Notes: a model not told the origin generated them from the sequence alone. DNA of 5,364 nt from an uncultured Rubrobacteraceae bacterium (GCA_902805985.1 CADCUW010000310.1:1-5364); one strand, 5' to 3'; positions 1 to 5,364 are shown, numbered from the stretch's first letter. Translations and numbers: made by a program.

Positions 1-1
1 C

Positions 2-523
2 GCCACCGCCGGCAGCACCGCCGCCGGCAGCACCGCCGCCGGCTCCGCGACCTCGGACCACGACGAAGGCCGGGAGCACAGCTCCCCCGGATACGCGCCC
101 GGCGACGGAGAGCACGAGTCCTCCGGCGGCGGCACCAGCGACGACACCTACGCCGGCGGGCGCGAATCGTCGGGCGAGACTTATTCGGACGACCGCGGGA
201 CCACCGCGGGGACCGACTCCGGGCACGAGGAGCATCGGGACTCCGGTGCCACCTCGTCCGGGACCGGAACTTCCGAGGGATCTTCCGGCGCCGGATACTA
301 CGAGCAGGCCGGCGGCTCGGGGAGCACCGAGGAGCGGAGCGAAACGTCCGGTACTTCGGGGATGAGCAGCGGTTCAGGTGAAGGTTCCCCGGGCTCGCAG
401 CCGACGACCAGCCGCCAGACGGAGGAGACCGAGACCTTCCAGGAGGGCGGCCGGACCAAGATCCGTCGCCGCATCATCAGGGAAGAGGTCGTGGACGCCG
501 ACGATCAGGGGTCCAGCTCCTGA
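2..523 (+). CDS. C-terminal part of a highly hydrophilic, Gly/Ser/acidic-rich low-complexity protein (5' end outside window)
   Basis: The reading frame is open from the left edge to a TGA at 521-523 and gives 173 residues; the start is upstream of the window. I do not recognise the family. By my reading the segment is almost entirely Gly, Ser, Thr, Glu, Asp, Arg, Ala and His. It has no Leu, Trp, Cys or Asn, only one Phe and one Lys, and hydrophobic residues are nearly absent until the end. It opens with AAGST-type repeats. Near the C-terminus the character changes: residues 153-164 read KIRRRIIREEVV, followed by an acidic/serine tail (DADDQGSSS). This looks like a long intrinsically disordered tail with a short conserved-looking terminal peptide, as in hydrophilins or in linkers attached to a folded N-terminal domain I cannot see. 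That it is real coding is supported by the sustained open frame, the sharp amino-acid bias and the terminator-like palindrome 5 bp after the stop. No signal peptide or membrane segment is present in the visible part. Confidence 0.72.
   Translation, partial: ATAGSTAAGSTAAGSATSDHDEGREHSSPGYAPGDGEHESSGGGTSDDTYAGGRESSGETYSDDRGTTAGTDSGHEEHRDSGATSSGTGTSEGSSGAGYYEQAGGSGSTEERSETSGTSGMSSGSGEGSPGSQPTTSRQTEETETFQEGGRTKIRRRIIREEVVDADDQGSSS
8..37 (+). repeat. 15-bp tandem repeat, two full copies plus a degenerate third
   Basis: The unit GCCGGCAGCACCGCC occurs at 8-22 and again at 23-37, and a diverged third copy begins at 38 (GCCGGCTCCGCG). The unit is in frame and encodes A-G-S-T-A, so it lengthens the disordered tail without changing frame. 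The array may continue to the left of the window. Confidence 0.8.
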
Positions 524-528
524 AACCC

Positions 529-565
529 TAGAGGGGCGAGGAGGTCTGTCTTCCTCGCCCCTCTA
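529..565. terminator. Bidirectional terminator-like hairpin between convergent genes
   Basis: Positions 529-542 (TAGAGGGGCGAGGA) are exactly complementary to 552-565, giving a perfect 14-bp stem with a 9-nt loop. It starts 5 bp after the TGA of the left-hand gene (521-523) and ends 5 bp before the TGA of the convergent minus-strand gene (571-573), so it can serve both. Neither side has a classical U-tract: the plus side continues CATTGTCACG, and the minus side continues GGGTTTCAGG with only three T. It may therefore act as a U-less hairpin terminator, as described for actinobacteria, or as a 3'-end stabilising stem. Confidence 0.78.
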
Positions 566-570
566 CATTG

Positions 571-1020
571 TCACGCGGGCCAGCGCCCGCCGGGGAGGTG
601 CGTCCCGCGCGGATGCCGGGCGGCGTAGGCCCAGGCCAGGGTAACGTCGCCTCCATCTGGATGCACCGGAACGAGCACGCGCCGGTACGGGCTGGATGGG
701 TCGCCGGGCGAGAAGTCTTCAAGGGCGTCCAGCCTGGGCAGCCGCTCCTCCGGGTCGTCGAAGGTGTAAAGCTCTCCGTAGACGGCCGGCGTCACCGGCT
801 CCGTAAGGTCCGACGGGGTCAGCCCTTTTGCAGCGCGTGCGTCGGCGAGCGGGTCGTCCGTGCCGACGGCGAGGACCGTCTCCTCCGGCACGACGATCGC
901 CGGGTAGCCCTGCGGCAGGTCGTAGAGGAGAGCCCGGACGCGGGCCTCCGCCGTCATCGCGCCTCCCCGGCAGTAGGCGTGGTAGCGCCCGTCGCGTTTG
1001 AGCGTGCCGTAGACGAACAT
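571..1020 (-). CDS. Gamma-glutamylcyclotransferase-like (GGCT/AIG2 fold) protein
   Basis: A 149-residue protein beginning MFVYGTLKRDGRYH. The YGTL signature (residues 4-7) at the extreme N-terminus forms the substrate-binding loop of this fold. Further on, YGELYTF (81-87) precedes LDALEDF (97-103), whose Glu101 (codon 718-720) sits where the family has its catalytic general acid/base Glu. Members convert gamma-glutamyl amino acids or related gamma-glutamylamines to 5-oxoproline in the cytosol. The exact substrate cannot be read here, and about 150 residues is typical of the small bacterial forms. Start: ATG at 1018-1020 is chosen because family proteins begin just before the YGTL strand, but no Shine-Dalgarno precedes it. 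An in-frame GTG at 1048-1050 would add ten residues (VNAPHHPSVQ) and sits 23 bp after the upstream gene's stop, so it is a real alternative. It is the last gene of the uvsE cluster and probably depends on read-through from the HAD gene. Confidence 0.85.
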   Translation of the reverse strand: MFVYGTLKRDGRYHAYCRGGAMTAEARVRALLYDLPQGYPAIVVPEETVLAVGTDDPLADARAAKGLTPSDLTEPVTPAVYGELYTFDDPEERLPRLDALEDFSPGDPSSPYRRVLVPVHPDGGDVTLAWAYAARHPRGTHLPGGRWPA

Positions 1021-1073
1021 CTGGACGGATGGGTGGTGGGGAGCGTTCACAAGGTACGGGACCGGCTCCGGCG

Positions 1074-1745
1074 CTACGTCTCGGCCGCGATGATCGAGGC
1101 GGCGACCTCCGACAGGTCGGCCCCGACGACGTCCGGCGGCTCCGCGAGCGGGTCGAGGACCATGCCGGGCCGGGCGACGAAGGCCGCGGCGCACCCCGCG
1201 CGCATGGCTCCCGCCACGTCCCAGGAGTGTGCCGCGACGAGCCTCACCCCTGAGATCTCGACGCCCATGGTGACTGCGGCGGCGTGGTAGGGCTCCGGCG
1301 CGGGCTTCAGGCGCCGGACGGCGTCGGCCGAGAGTATCTTCTCGAACCGGTCCGAGAGCCCGGCGTTCTCCAGTTGCGCCTCGGCCACCTCCGCGGCGTT
1401 GTTCGTGAGCGCGGCGAGTCTCAGGCCAGCGTCGCGCAGCAGGTCCAGGGCCGCCGGCACCTCGGGGTGCGGGGGCAGCTCGCGCATGCCGCCGAGGATG
1501 CCCTTTTTGTCCTCATCCGAGAGCCGGACGCCCTCGCGCTCGGCGGTCATCTCCAGCGCTGCGGCCCCGACGGTCCCGAAGTCCGAGTACGCGCCCGTGA
1601 TGGTCGCCGTGAAGGCGGACTGCAGGACCTGCTGAAACCAGCTTCGCCGCACGGCCGCATCGCCGAACGCCCGCTCGAAGAGCGGGTCGAGCGACCCCAG
1701 GTCGAGCAAGGTCTCGTTGACGTCGAACACGCATACCCTAGCCAC
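1074..1745 (-). CDS. HAD-superfamily hydrolase, haloacid dehalogenase type II-like
   Basis: A 223-residue soluble protein with all four HAD motifs. Motif I is FDVNETLLD with nucleophile Asp8 and Thr12; motif II is LTNN with Thr114; motif III is Lys147 in RRLKPAPEPY; motif IV is HSWDVAGA with Asp176. The helical cap lies between motif I and about residue 90. Length and the LKPAPEPY and WDVAGA blocks match type II (S)-2-haloacid dehalogenases, which hydrolyse 2-haloalkanoates through an aspartyl ester. Aligned by eye to the Pseudomonas L-DEX enzyme, two halide/substrate residues differ: Arg41 falls at Phe37 and Asn177 at His173. The true substrate may therefore be a non-halogenated acid or a phosphate ester. 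The start is GTG at 1743-1745, preceded by AGGGAGG, which overlaps the stop codon of the CoA-binding gene 9 bp upstream. That arrangement indicates translational coupling inside the operon. Confidence 0.88.
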   Translation of the reverse strand: MARVCVFDVNETLLDLGSLDPLFERAFGDAAVRRSWFQQVLQSAFTATITGAYSDFGTVGAAALEMTAEREGVRLSDEDKKGILGGMRELPPHPEVPAALDLLRDAGLRLAALTNNAAEVAEAQLENAGLSDRFEKILSADAVRRLKPAPEPYHAAAVTMGVEISGVRLVAAHSWDVAGAMRAGCAAAFVARPGMVLDPLAEPPDVVGADLSEVAASIIAAET

Positions 1746-1754
1746 GTCGCCTCC

Positions 1755-2174
1755 CTATCCTCCGACCAACCGGGCGTAATCAACCTTGATGCAGCGGTCC
1801 ATTACGACCGTAAGGCCGTGTTCGCGCGCGTAGGCGGCGGCAGGCTCGTTCACGACGCCAGACTGCATCCAGAGCACCCTGGCCCCCGCGGCCACGGCGT
1901 CCTCCGCGACCGGCATGACCGTCTCGCCCCTGCGGAACACGTCCACGATGTCCACGGTTTCGGGGATCTCCCCCACCCGCGAATAGGGTTGCTCGCCGAG
2001 CACCGGGCCCCTCAGGTTCGGGTTGACGGGGAAGATCCTGAACCCGAATCCCTGCAGCGCCCGCGCGATGGCGTGGCTGGTACGGTGCGGCCTGTCCGAG
2101 AGGCCGACGACCGCGACGGTACCGGCCCCCGAGAGGAGGCTTCGGATCTCTTGGGGGCCGGGGTTCTGGTGCAT
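1755..2174 (-). CDS. CoA-binding domain protein (YccU-like Rossmann fold)
   Basis: A 139-residue single-domain cytosolic protein. The N-terminal nucleotide-binding strand-loop-helix is VAVVGLSDRPHRTSHAIA (residues 20-37), followed by FRIFPVNPN (45-53), the typical second strand of the CoA_binding_2 family. LWMQSGVVNE (101-110) and VVMDRCIKVDY (123-133), with Cys128, are the family's C-terminal blocks. The fold is related to the CoA-binding domain of succinyl-CoA synthetase alpha subunits, but these stand-alone proteins have no established enzymatic function. They are presumed to bind CoA or acyl-CoA. The length is normal for the family. The ATG at 2172-2174 has a good ribosome binding site, AGGAGA, ending about 5 bases upstream. 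It lies within the 13-bp gap after the uvsE stop, so the gene is second in the operon. Confidence 0.9.
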   Translation of the reverse strand: MHQNPGPQEIRSLLSGAGTVAVVGLSDRPHRTSHAIARALQGFGFRIFPVNPNLRGPVLGEQPYSRVGEIPETVDIVDVFRRGETVMPVAEDAVAAGARVLWMQSGVVNEPAAAYAREHGLTVVMDRCIKVDYARLVGG

Positions 2175-2187
2175 CTCTTCTCCTATT

Positions 2188-3060
2188 CTAGACGAGGCCG
2201 GGTCTGAAGACCGAGAGGGCGAGCTCCTTGCCCTTGGCCTCGACCATCACGTCCGTCTCCCTGCCGCCGAGGGCCTCCAGGAACACGGCCCAATCCTCGG
2301 CCTCGATGGAGTGGGCGTGGGCGCCGGGGCGCTTGGTCGGGTCCTGGCTGGAGAGGTGGACCTTGGGCCTCTCTCCCCTCGTCTCCCACGTCGGCAGGGC
2401 CAGATCGAGCGCCTCGCCGAGCGAGAGGCCGCCGGGGTTCAGGGCGTGGTGTAGGTTGTCCAGGATCGCGGGTATGCCTAGGCCGCGAGCCGCGCCGACG
2501 ATCTCCTCTATCTTCCAGATACGCTCGTCGTTCTCGAGCGCCAGGTAGCGCAAGACATCTTCTTCCGGGCGCAAGGCTTCGACGAAGCGGGTGATGGCGG
2601 CTGGCCGGTCGCCGTGGGCGCCGCCTAAGTGGAGCACGACGACGGCGTCGCTGTTGCCCATGAGGTCGAAGACGCGGGTGGCGTAGCGAAGCTCATCGAG
2701 GCTGCGCCGGGCCGTCTCGGGGTTCGGGCTTCCGGGGTTGATGAACTGGCCCGGGTGCATGCTCAGGCGGACCTCCAGGGAGCGGGCGAGGGCGCCGAGG
2801 TAGCGCAGGTCGTCGCCGTGTTCTTCAGGCCAGTCGTAGGGGAAGGCCGGGTGGGAGGCGAAGGGGATCAAACCCTGCCCGATCCTGAAGAGGCGGATGC
2901 CGCGTTCGGCGTTCCAGCGAAGAATGGTCTCGAGCCCGAGCAGGTTCTCCCAGACCAGGGCGCGGACCTTCTCCGCGTCCGTGAGGCTTGCGAGCCTCAA
3001 AGTGCGGTTCGTGGTCGCCGGCAGCGTGAGGTTCTGGGCCGGGTATCCGTACCGGATCAT
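2188..3060 (-). CDS. uvsE: UV damage endonuclease (UvsE/UVDE)
   Basis: A 290-residue TIM-barrel endonuclease that nicks DNA directly 5' of cyclobutane dimers, 6-4 photoproducts and some abasic sites, starting an alternative excision repair pathway. From memory of the Thermus thermophilus enzyme, every metal ligand has a counterpart: His70, His102, His144, Glu176, Asp201, His204, His235, His248 and Glu274. The carboxylated active-site lysine corresponds to Lys233. The offset is +1 through His204 and +4 to +5 after it. Tyr6 and Asn10 near the start are also kept. The DNA-probing pair Gln-Tyr reads Gln105-Phe106 here. ATG at 3058-3060 is chosen because the family starts with M-I-R-x-G-Y. The frame stays open upstream to 3195, but that extension is low-complexity and overlaps the divergent hydrolase gene. 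No Shine-Dalgarno precedes the ATG, which fits a leaderless mRNA. It heads the minus-strand operon. Confidence 0.95.
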   Translation of the reverse strand: MIRYGYPAQNLTLPATTNRTLRLASLTDAEKVRALVWENLLGLETILRWNAERGIRLFRIGQGLIPFASHPAFPYDWPEEHGDDLRYLGALARSLEVRLSMHPGQFINPGSPNPETARRSLDELRYATRVFDLMGNSDAVVVLHLGGAHGDRPAAITRFVEALRPEEDVLRYLALENDERIWKIEEIVGAARGLGIPAILDNLHHALNPGGLSLGEALDLALPTWETRGERPKVHLSSQDPTKRPGAHAHSIEAEDWAVFLEALGGRETDVMVEAKGKELALSVFRPGLV

Positions 3061-3096
3061 GCCCAGAAGATACACCGCCCCGTCCCGCCGTGTCCG
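3061..3096 (-). promoter_or_regulatory. Predicted promoter for a leaderless uvsE transcript
   Basis: On the minus strand CGGACA (3096-3091, 4 of 6 to TTGACA) is followed after 18 nt by TATCTT (3072-3067, 4 of 6 to TATAAT). Six bases then separate this -10 box from the uvsE ATG at 3060, so transcription would start at or next to the A of ATG. The absence of a Shine-Dalgarno there agrees. No LexA/SOS-box-like palindrome is visible in the 64-bp gap. Confidence 0.42.
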
Positions 3097-3120
3097 AGCG
3101 CCCCGGGCCTCCCGTTCTGG

Positions 3121-3126
3121 TAGCAT
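3121..3126 (+). promoter_or_regulatory. Possible -10 element for the GH63 hydrolase gene
   Basis: TAGCAT at 3121-3126 matches 4 of 6 positions of TATAAT and would start transcription near 3132-3133. That lies a few bases before the in-frame ATG at 3137 and after the ATG at 3125. No -35 box is recognisable 16-18 bases upstream, so support is weak. If it is real, the gene would be read from 3137 with almost no leader. Confidence 0.2.
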
Positions 3127-4474
3127 GGGCAACGCAATGGACGCCGCGATCTCTTCCGGGCTCTTCCAGGATGCGGCGGACGTGCTGCGCCGCAACGATA
3201 TGGGAGGATGGACGAGGGCCGCCCCGAGCCTCTACCCGCACCAGTGGAGTTGGGATGCCGGCTTTATCGCCATTGGCCTCGCCCACCTCGACACCCATCG
3301 CGCGGCGGAGGAACTGCGCGGCCTCTTCCGGCACCAGTGGAGGAACGGCAAGGTCCCGCACATCGTCTTCAACCCGCACGCCCCGCCCGACAGCTACTTC
3401 CCAGGGCCGGAGCACTGGGTCAGCGCCGGGCTCTTCCCCGACGCGCCGCCAGCGCCACCGTACACCAGCGCCCTCTGCCAGCCGCCGACCCACGCGATAG
3501 GGGCGCTGAAGGTCTTCGAGACCGCGAGCCACAGCGAGAGGGACGCGGCGACGGCGTTTCTGCGCGAGATCTACCCGAAGCTCCTCCACTGGCACCGCTA
3601 CCTGGCGAGGGCCAGGGACCCGGAGAGGTCCGGTCTCGTCACCATCTACCACCCGTGGGAGAGCGGCACGGATAACTCCCCCCGCTGGGACGCGCCGCTG
3701 GCGGCGGTCGAGGTGGGGGAGATGCCGCCCTACCGGCGCAGGGACCTCGGGCACGTCGAGGACCCGGAGGAGCGACCGACGGACGAGGAGTACGCCCGGT
3801 ACATCTGGCTGGTGCAGGAGATCAAAGTCGCCCGCTGCGACGAGTTGAGGGTCTACGAGAGCCATCCGTTCCTCGTCAAGGACGTCCTCTTCAGCGCCAT
3901 CCTCGTCGCCGCCAACGAGGCCCTGCTGCGCATAGGCCGGGTCGTCGGCGCGCCCGAAGGGGAGCGGGAGGAGATCCTGGCCTCCGTGGACCGGGGCCGC
4001 GCGGGCCTAGCGGCGCGTCGGGATGCCGCCTCGAAGCTCTGCCTGGACTACGACCTGCGGGCCGGGAAGCCGGTCGGGGTGCGCACGGTTGCCGGGTTCG
4101 CGCCGCTGGTGGCCGGGGGGCTCGGGGAGGAGAGACTGGGGGAGATGATGGAGGCCCTCTACTCGAAAGACTTTCTCGGGCATCCTGGCCTGCGGCGCCC
4201 GTTGCCGCCCTCCGCGAGCCCCGATGAGGTTCGCTTCCACCCGCGCAGCTACTGGCGCGGCCCGGTGTGGCCCGTGATGGCGTGGTTGATCTGGTGGTCC
4301 CTCCTGCGCGCCGGCGAACACAAGAGGGCGCGCTCCCTGAGGGACGATGCGCTCGCCGAGTTCTCCGCCGGACACTTCGCCGAGTACTACGAGCCCTTCA
4401 CCGGGGAGCCCTTGGGGTCCGACGACCAGTCCTGGACCGCCGCGGTCGTGCTGGACTGGCTGGCCCACGAGTAG
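3125..4474 (+). CDS. mgh: Mannosylglycerate / glucosylglycerate hydrolase-like glycoside hydrolase (GH63)
   Basis: A 449-residue cytosolic (alpha/alpha)6-barrel enzyme with no signal peptide. [11 protein letters not shown] (37-47) is the substrate-pocket signature of this clan. [14 protein letters not shown] (176-189) holds the likely general acid Asp183, and [11 protein letters not shown] (418-428) holds the likely base Glu420. [13 protein letters not shown] (371-383) is the conserved barrel segment between them. The Asp-Glu spacing of 237 equals that of the characterised mycobacterial glucosylglycerate hydrolase (Asp182/Glu419, from memory). Family members split 2-O-alpha-D-mannosyl- or glucosyl-D-glycerate into sugar and glycerate, recycling a compatible solute. 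Enzymes of this type are known from Thermus and Rubrobacter. Mannosyl versus glucosyl preference cannot be read from sequence, so the symbol is tentative. Two in-frame ATGs compete (3125 and 3137) and neither has a clear Shine-Dalgarno. It is divergent from uvsE and appears monocistronic, converging on the AbrB-type gene. Confidence 0.88.
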   Translation: MGNAMDAAISSGLFQDAADVLRRNDMGGWTRAAPSLYPHQWSWDAGFIAIGLAHLDTHRAAEELRGLFRHQWRNGKVPHIVFNPHAPPDSYFPGPEHWVSAGLFPDAPPAPPYTSALCQPPTHAIGALKVFETASHSERDAATAFLREIYPKLLHWHRYLARARDPERSGLVTIYHPWESGTDNSPRWDAPLAAVEVGEMPPYRRRDLGHVEDPEERPTDEEYARYIWLVQEIKVARCDELRVYESHPFLVKDVLFSAILVAANEALLRIGRVVGAPEGEREEILASVDRGRAGLAARRDAASKLCLDYDLRAGKPVGVRTVAGFAPLVAGGLGEERLGEMMEALYSKDFLGHPGLRRPLPPSASPDEVRFHPRSYWRGPVWPVMAWLIWWSLLRAGEHKRARSLRDDALAEFSAGHFAEYYEPFTGEPLGSDDQSWTAAVVLDWLAHE

Positions 4475-4591
4475 AGGCAAGGTTTGAGGCATTGAGGCTT
4501 CAAGGGATGCCGCGCCCACGGTTGGTCCAAGAGAGTGCGGCACGCCCGCACCATTCTCGCACTACAACCCCTTAAAACCTAGAACCCGCTA
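4475..4591. other. Convergent intergenic region with a weak bulged hairpin
   Basis: This 117-bp gap separates two convergent stop codons. At 4531-4558 the arms GAGAGTGCGG and CCGCAC-cat-TCTC can form a 6+4 bp stem with a 5-nt loop and a 3-nt bulge, which may terminate one or both genes, but no U-tract follows on either strand. A 7-bp direct repeat TTGAGGC occurs at 4484-4490 and 4492-4498, and TTGAGGCTTCAA (4492-4503) is a short imperfect palindrome. An AT-richer stretch at 4565-4582 (AACCCCTTAAAACCTAGA) is distinctive for this GC-rich DNA. I see no gene here. Confidence 0.35.
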
Positions 4592-5364
4592 TCAGAGCGC
4601 GGCGACCAGCAGGGGGACGACGACGATCGTGGCGCTCAGGCGGAACAGGTGGGTGAAGGCGACGGCCACGAGGTCCGCGTCCGTCTCGCCGGTCACGGAG
4701 AGCAGGGTCCCCATGCCGCCGGGGGCGGCCGCGAAGGTCGCGGTGGTGGGGTCGAAGCGGAAGATCTTTACGAGGAGGGAGGCCGCCACGGCCCAGGCCA
4801 GCATCTGGGTGGCGTTTACGATCGCGGCGGCCCCGGCGAGCTGGAGGAGCGTCTCGAAGAACTCGGCGGAGAGGCCGAGGCCGATGATCCCACCCCCCGA
4901 GGCCTGGACGAGGAGGTTGAACCCCTTCTCCGGCACGCCGCCCGTGACGTAGAGCCGCGCCAGCCCCGACCCGAGGAGCGACCCTATGACCCCGCCGGCC
5001 GGCAGCGGCGTCAGGGTGAGGCCGAGCACCCCTCCCGCGACCCCCGCCCCGACTATCAGCGCGAGCCTGGAAGCCGCACGACCCTCGTCGGAGTGCTGTT
5101 CCGGCGCTTGAGACCCGGCGGGGGCCGGGGGCCGGGTCTCGTCGGGGCGCGAACGGGCCAGGAAGATGTTCGCGATAAAGATGACCAGGAGCAGGCGGGA
5201 GAGGTGGACGGCCGCGACCGCCGGGCCGTCCGCCCCCAGGCTCGCCCCGATGGTCGCCATCTCGGTGAGGCCGCCGGGGGCCGCGGCGAAGAGCGCCGTG
5301 ACCGGCCGAACTCCCGTCAGGCCGACCGCCATCGCGGCGGCGACCGCTGCGCATGCCAGGAAGA
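4592..5364 (-). CDS. AbrB-family integral membrane protein (N-terminus outside window)
   Basis: The frame is open from the right edge (FLACAAVAAA before the first Met, at 5330-5332) to a TGA at 4592-4594, giving at least 256 residues. The family is usually about 350-380 residues, so roughly 100 N-terminal residues are missing and the internal Met is not the start. The visible part is very hydrophobic with many Ala/Gly/Leu/Val membrane segments. The family's internal duplication is plain: TALFAAAPGGLTEM (12-25, counted from that Met) and TATFAAAPGGMGTL (197-210), each followed by ASLG or VTGE and then a His-Leu-x-Arg helix (HLSR 43-46, HLFR 228-231). A charged, proline-rich linker (about 59-88) joins the two halves. 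The proteins are annotated as AbrB membrane-duplication or 'putative ammonia monooxygenase' types; the latter name is not supported by biochemistry. Transport or regulatory roles are guesses. No operon partner is visible. Confidence 0.88.
   Translation of the reverse strand, partial: FLACAAVAAAMAVGLTGVRPVTALFAAAPGGLTEMATIGASLGADGPAVAAVHLSRLLLVIFIANIFLARSRPDETRPPAPAGSQAPEQHSDEGRAASRLALIVGAGVAGGVLGLTLTPLPAGGVIGSLLGSGLARLYVTGGVPEKGFNLLVQASGGGIIGLGLSAEFFETLLQLAGAAAIVNATQMLAWAVAASLLVKIFRFDPTTATFAAAPGGMGTLLSVTGETDADLVAVAFTHLFRLSATIVVVPLLVAAL
5110..5140. repeat. Perfect 10-bp inverted repeat inside the AbrB-type gene linker
   Basis: GAGACCCGGC at 5110-5119 is exactly complementary to 5131-5140 around an 11-nt GC-only loop. 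It lies in codons for the hydrophilic Pro/Ala-rich linker between the two membrane halves (ETRPPAPAGSQ). It is the strongest hairpin I noticed within coding sequence in this window. Confidence 0.6.

Noticed and set aside
284..295. 12-bp palindrome TCCGGCGCCGGA
   Set aside because: It lies within Ser/Gly codons of the low-complexity gene, where such strings arise easily by chance; no second copy or partner site was seen.
568..2207. Long plus-strand open frames (568-1290 and 1284-2207) opposite the minus-strand operon
   Set aside because: They are antisense to four genes with clear family motifs and have Arg/Val/Gly-rich translations without recognisable domains, as expected for shadow frames in GC-rich DNA.
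2897..3124. N-terminal extension of the GH63 hydrolase back to 2897
   Set aside because: That stretch is antisense to uvsE and Arg/Ser-rich; starting at 3125 puts both catalytic residues one position from the characterised homologue's numbering.
3061..3124. SOS (LexA) box upstream of uvsE
   Set aside because: No actinobacterial-type GAAC-N4-GTTC palindrome is present. A lone GAAC (minus strand, CCAGAACGGG) has no matching GTTC half-site at the right spacing.
3061..3195. Extension of uvsE upstream to 3195
   Set aside because: The extra 45 residues are low-complexity, are not part of the family's N-terminus, and would overlap the start of the divergent hydrolase gene; M-I-R-x-G-Y at 3060 is the usual family start.
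2825..3865. 346-residue minus-strand open frame across the uvsE/hydrolase junction
   Set aside because: It overlaps two well-supported genes in other frames and has no recognisable motif.
4508..4542. Alternative stem TGCCGC (4508-4513) with GCGGCA (4537-4542)
   Set aside because: Only 6 bp with a 23-nt loop, and it competes with the stronger 4531-4558 hairpin; too weak to call.
4572..5354. 260-residue minus-strand frame overlapping the AbrB-type gene
   Set aside because: It is Arg/Gly/Pro-rich and out of frame with the clearly duplicated membrane protein, so it is a shadow.

Overview
The window is about 70% GC by eye. It carries a mannosylglycerate/glucosylglycerate-type GH63 hydrolase, a complete UvsE-type UV-damage endonuclease, GTG starts and probable leaderless genes. 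This suggests a thermophilic or radiation-tolerant actinobacterium; Rubrobacter or a close relative is my best guess, from family recall rather than any search. I see no RNA genes, CRISPR arrays, insertion sequences or phage genes. Most of it is ordinary chromosomal metabolism and repair, and I did not find a convincing new multi-gene system.

Layout, left to right. Positions 2-523 (+) encode the last 173 residues of an extremely hydrophilic, low-complexity Gly/Ser/Thr/Asp/Glu-rich protein that ends in a short basic/hydrophobic peptide. A 47-bp gap, almost filled by a perfect 14-bp inverted repeat, separates it from a convergent four-gene set on the minus strand. In transcription order that set is uvsE (3060-2188), a CoA-binding-fold protein (2174-1755), a type II haloacid-dehalogenase-like HAD hydrolase (1745-1074) and a gamma-glutamylcyclotransferase-like protein (1020-571). 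The gaps are 13, 9 and 53 bp, so it is very probably one operon. uvsE is divergent from the GH63 hydrolase gene (3125-4474, +), and the two start codons share a 64-bp gap. The window ends with an AbrB-type membrane protein (4592-5364, -) whose N-terminus lies beyond the right edge.

Taken together the genes point to stress physiology: repair of UV photoproducts (UvsE), turnover of a compatible solute (the GH63 hydrolase), a gamma-glutamyl/glutathione-type housekeeping enzyme, and a hydrophilin-like disordered protein. The link between them is inferred from neighbourhood only. The details most worth a second look are the symmetric 14-bp terminator palindrome between two convergent stop codons, the hydrophobic-poor tail with its C-terminal peptide, a Tyr-to-Phe change at a DNA-probing position of UvsE, missing halide-binding residues in the HAD protein, and a predicted leaderless promoter for uvsE.
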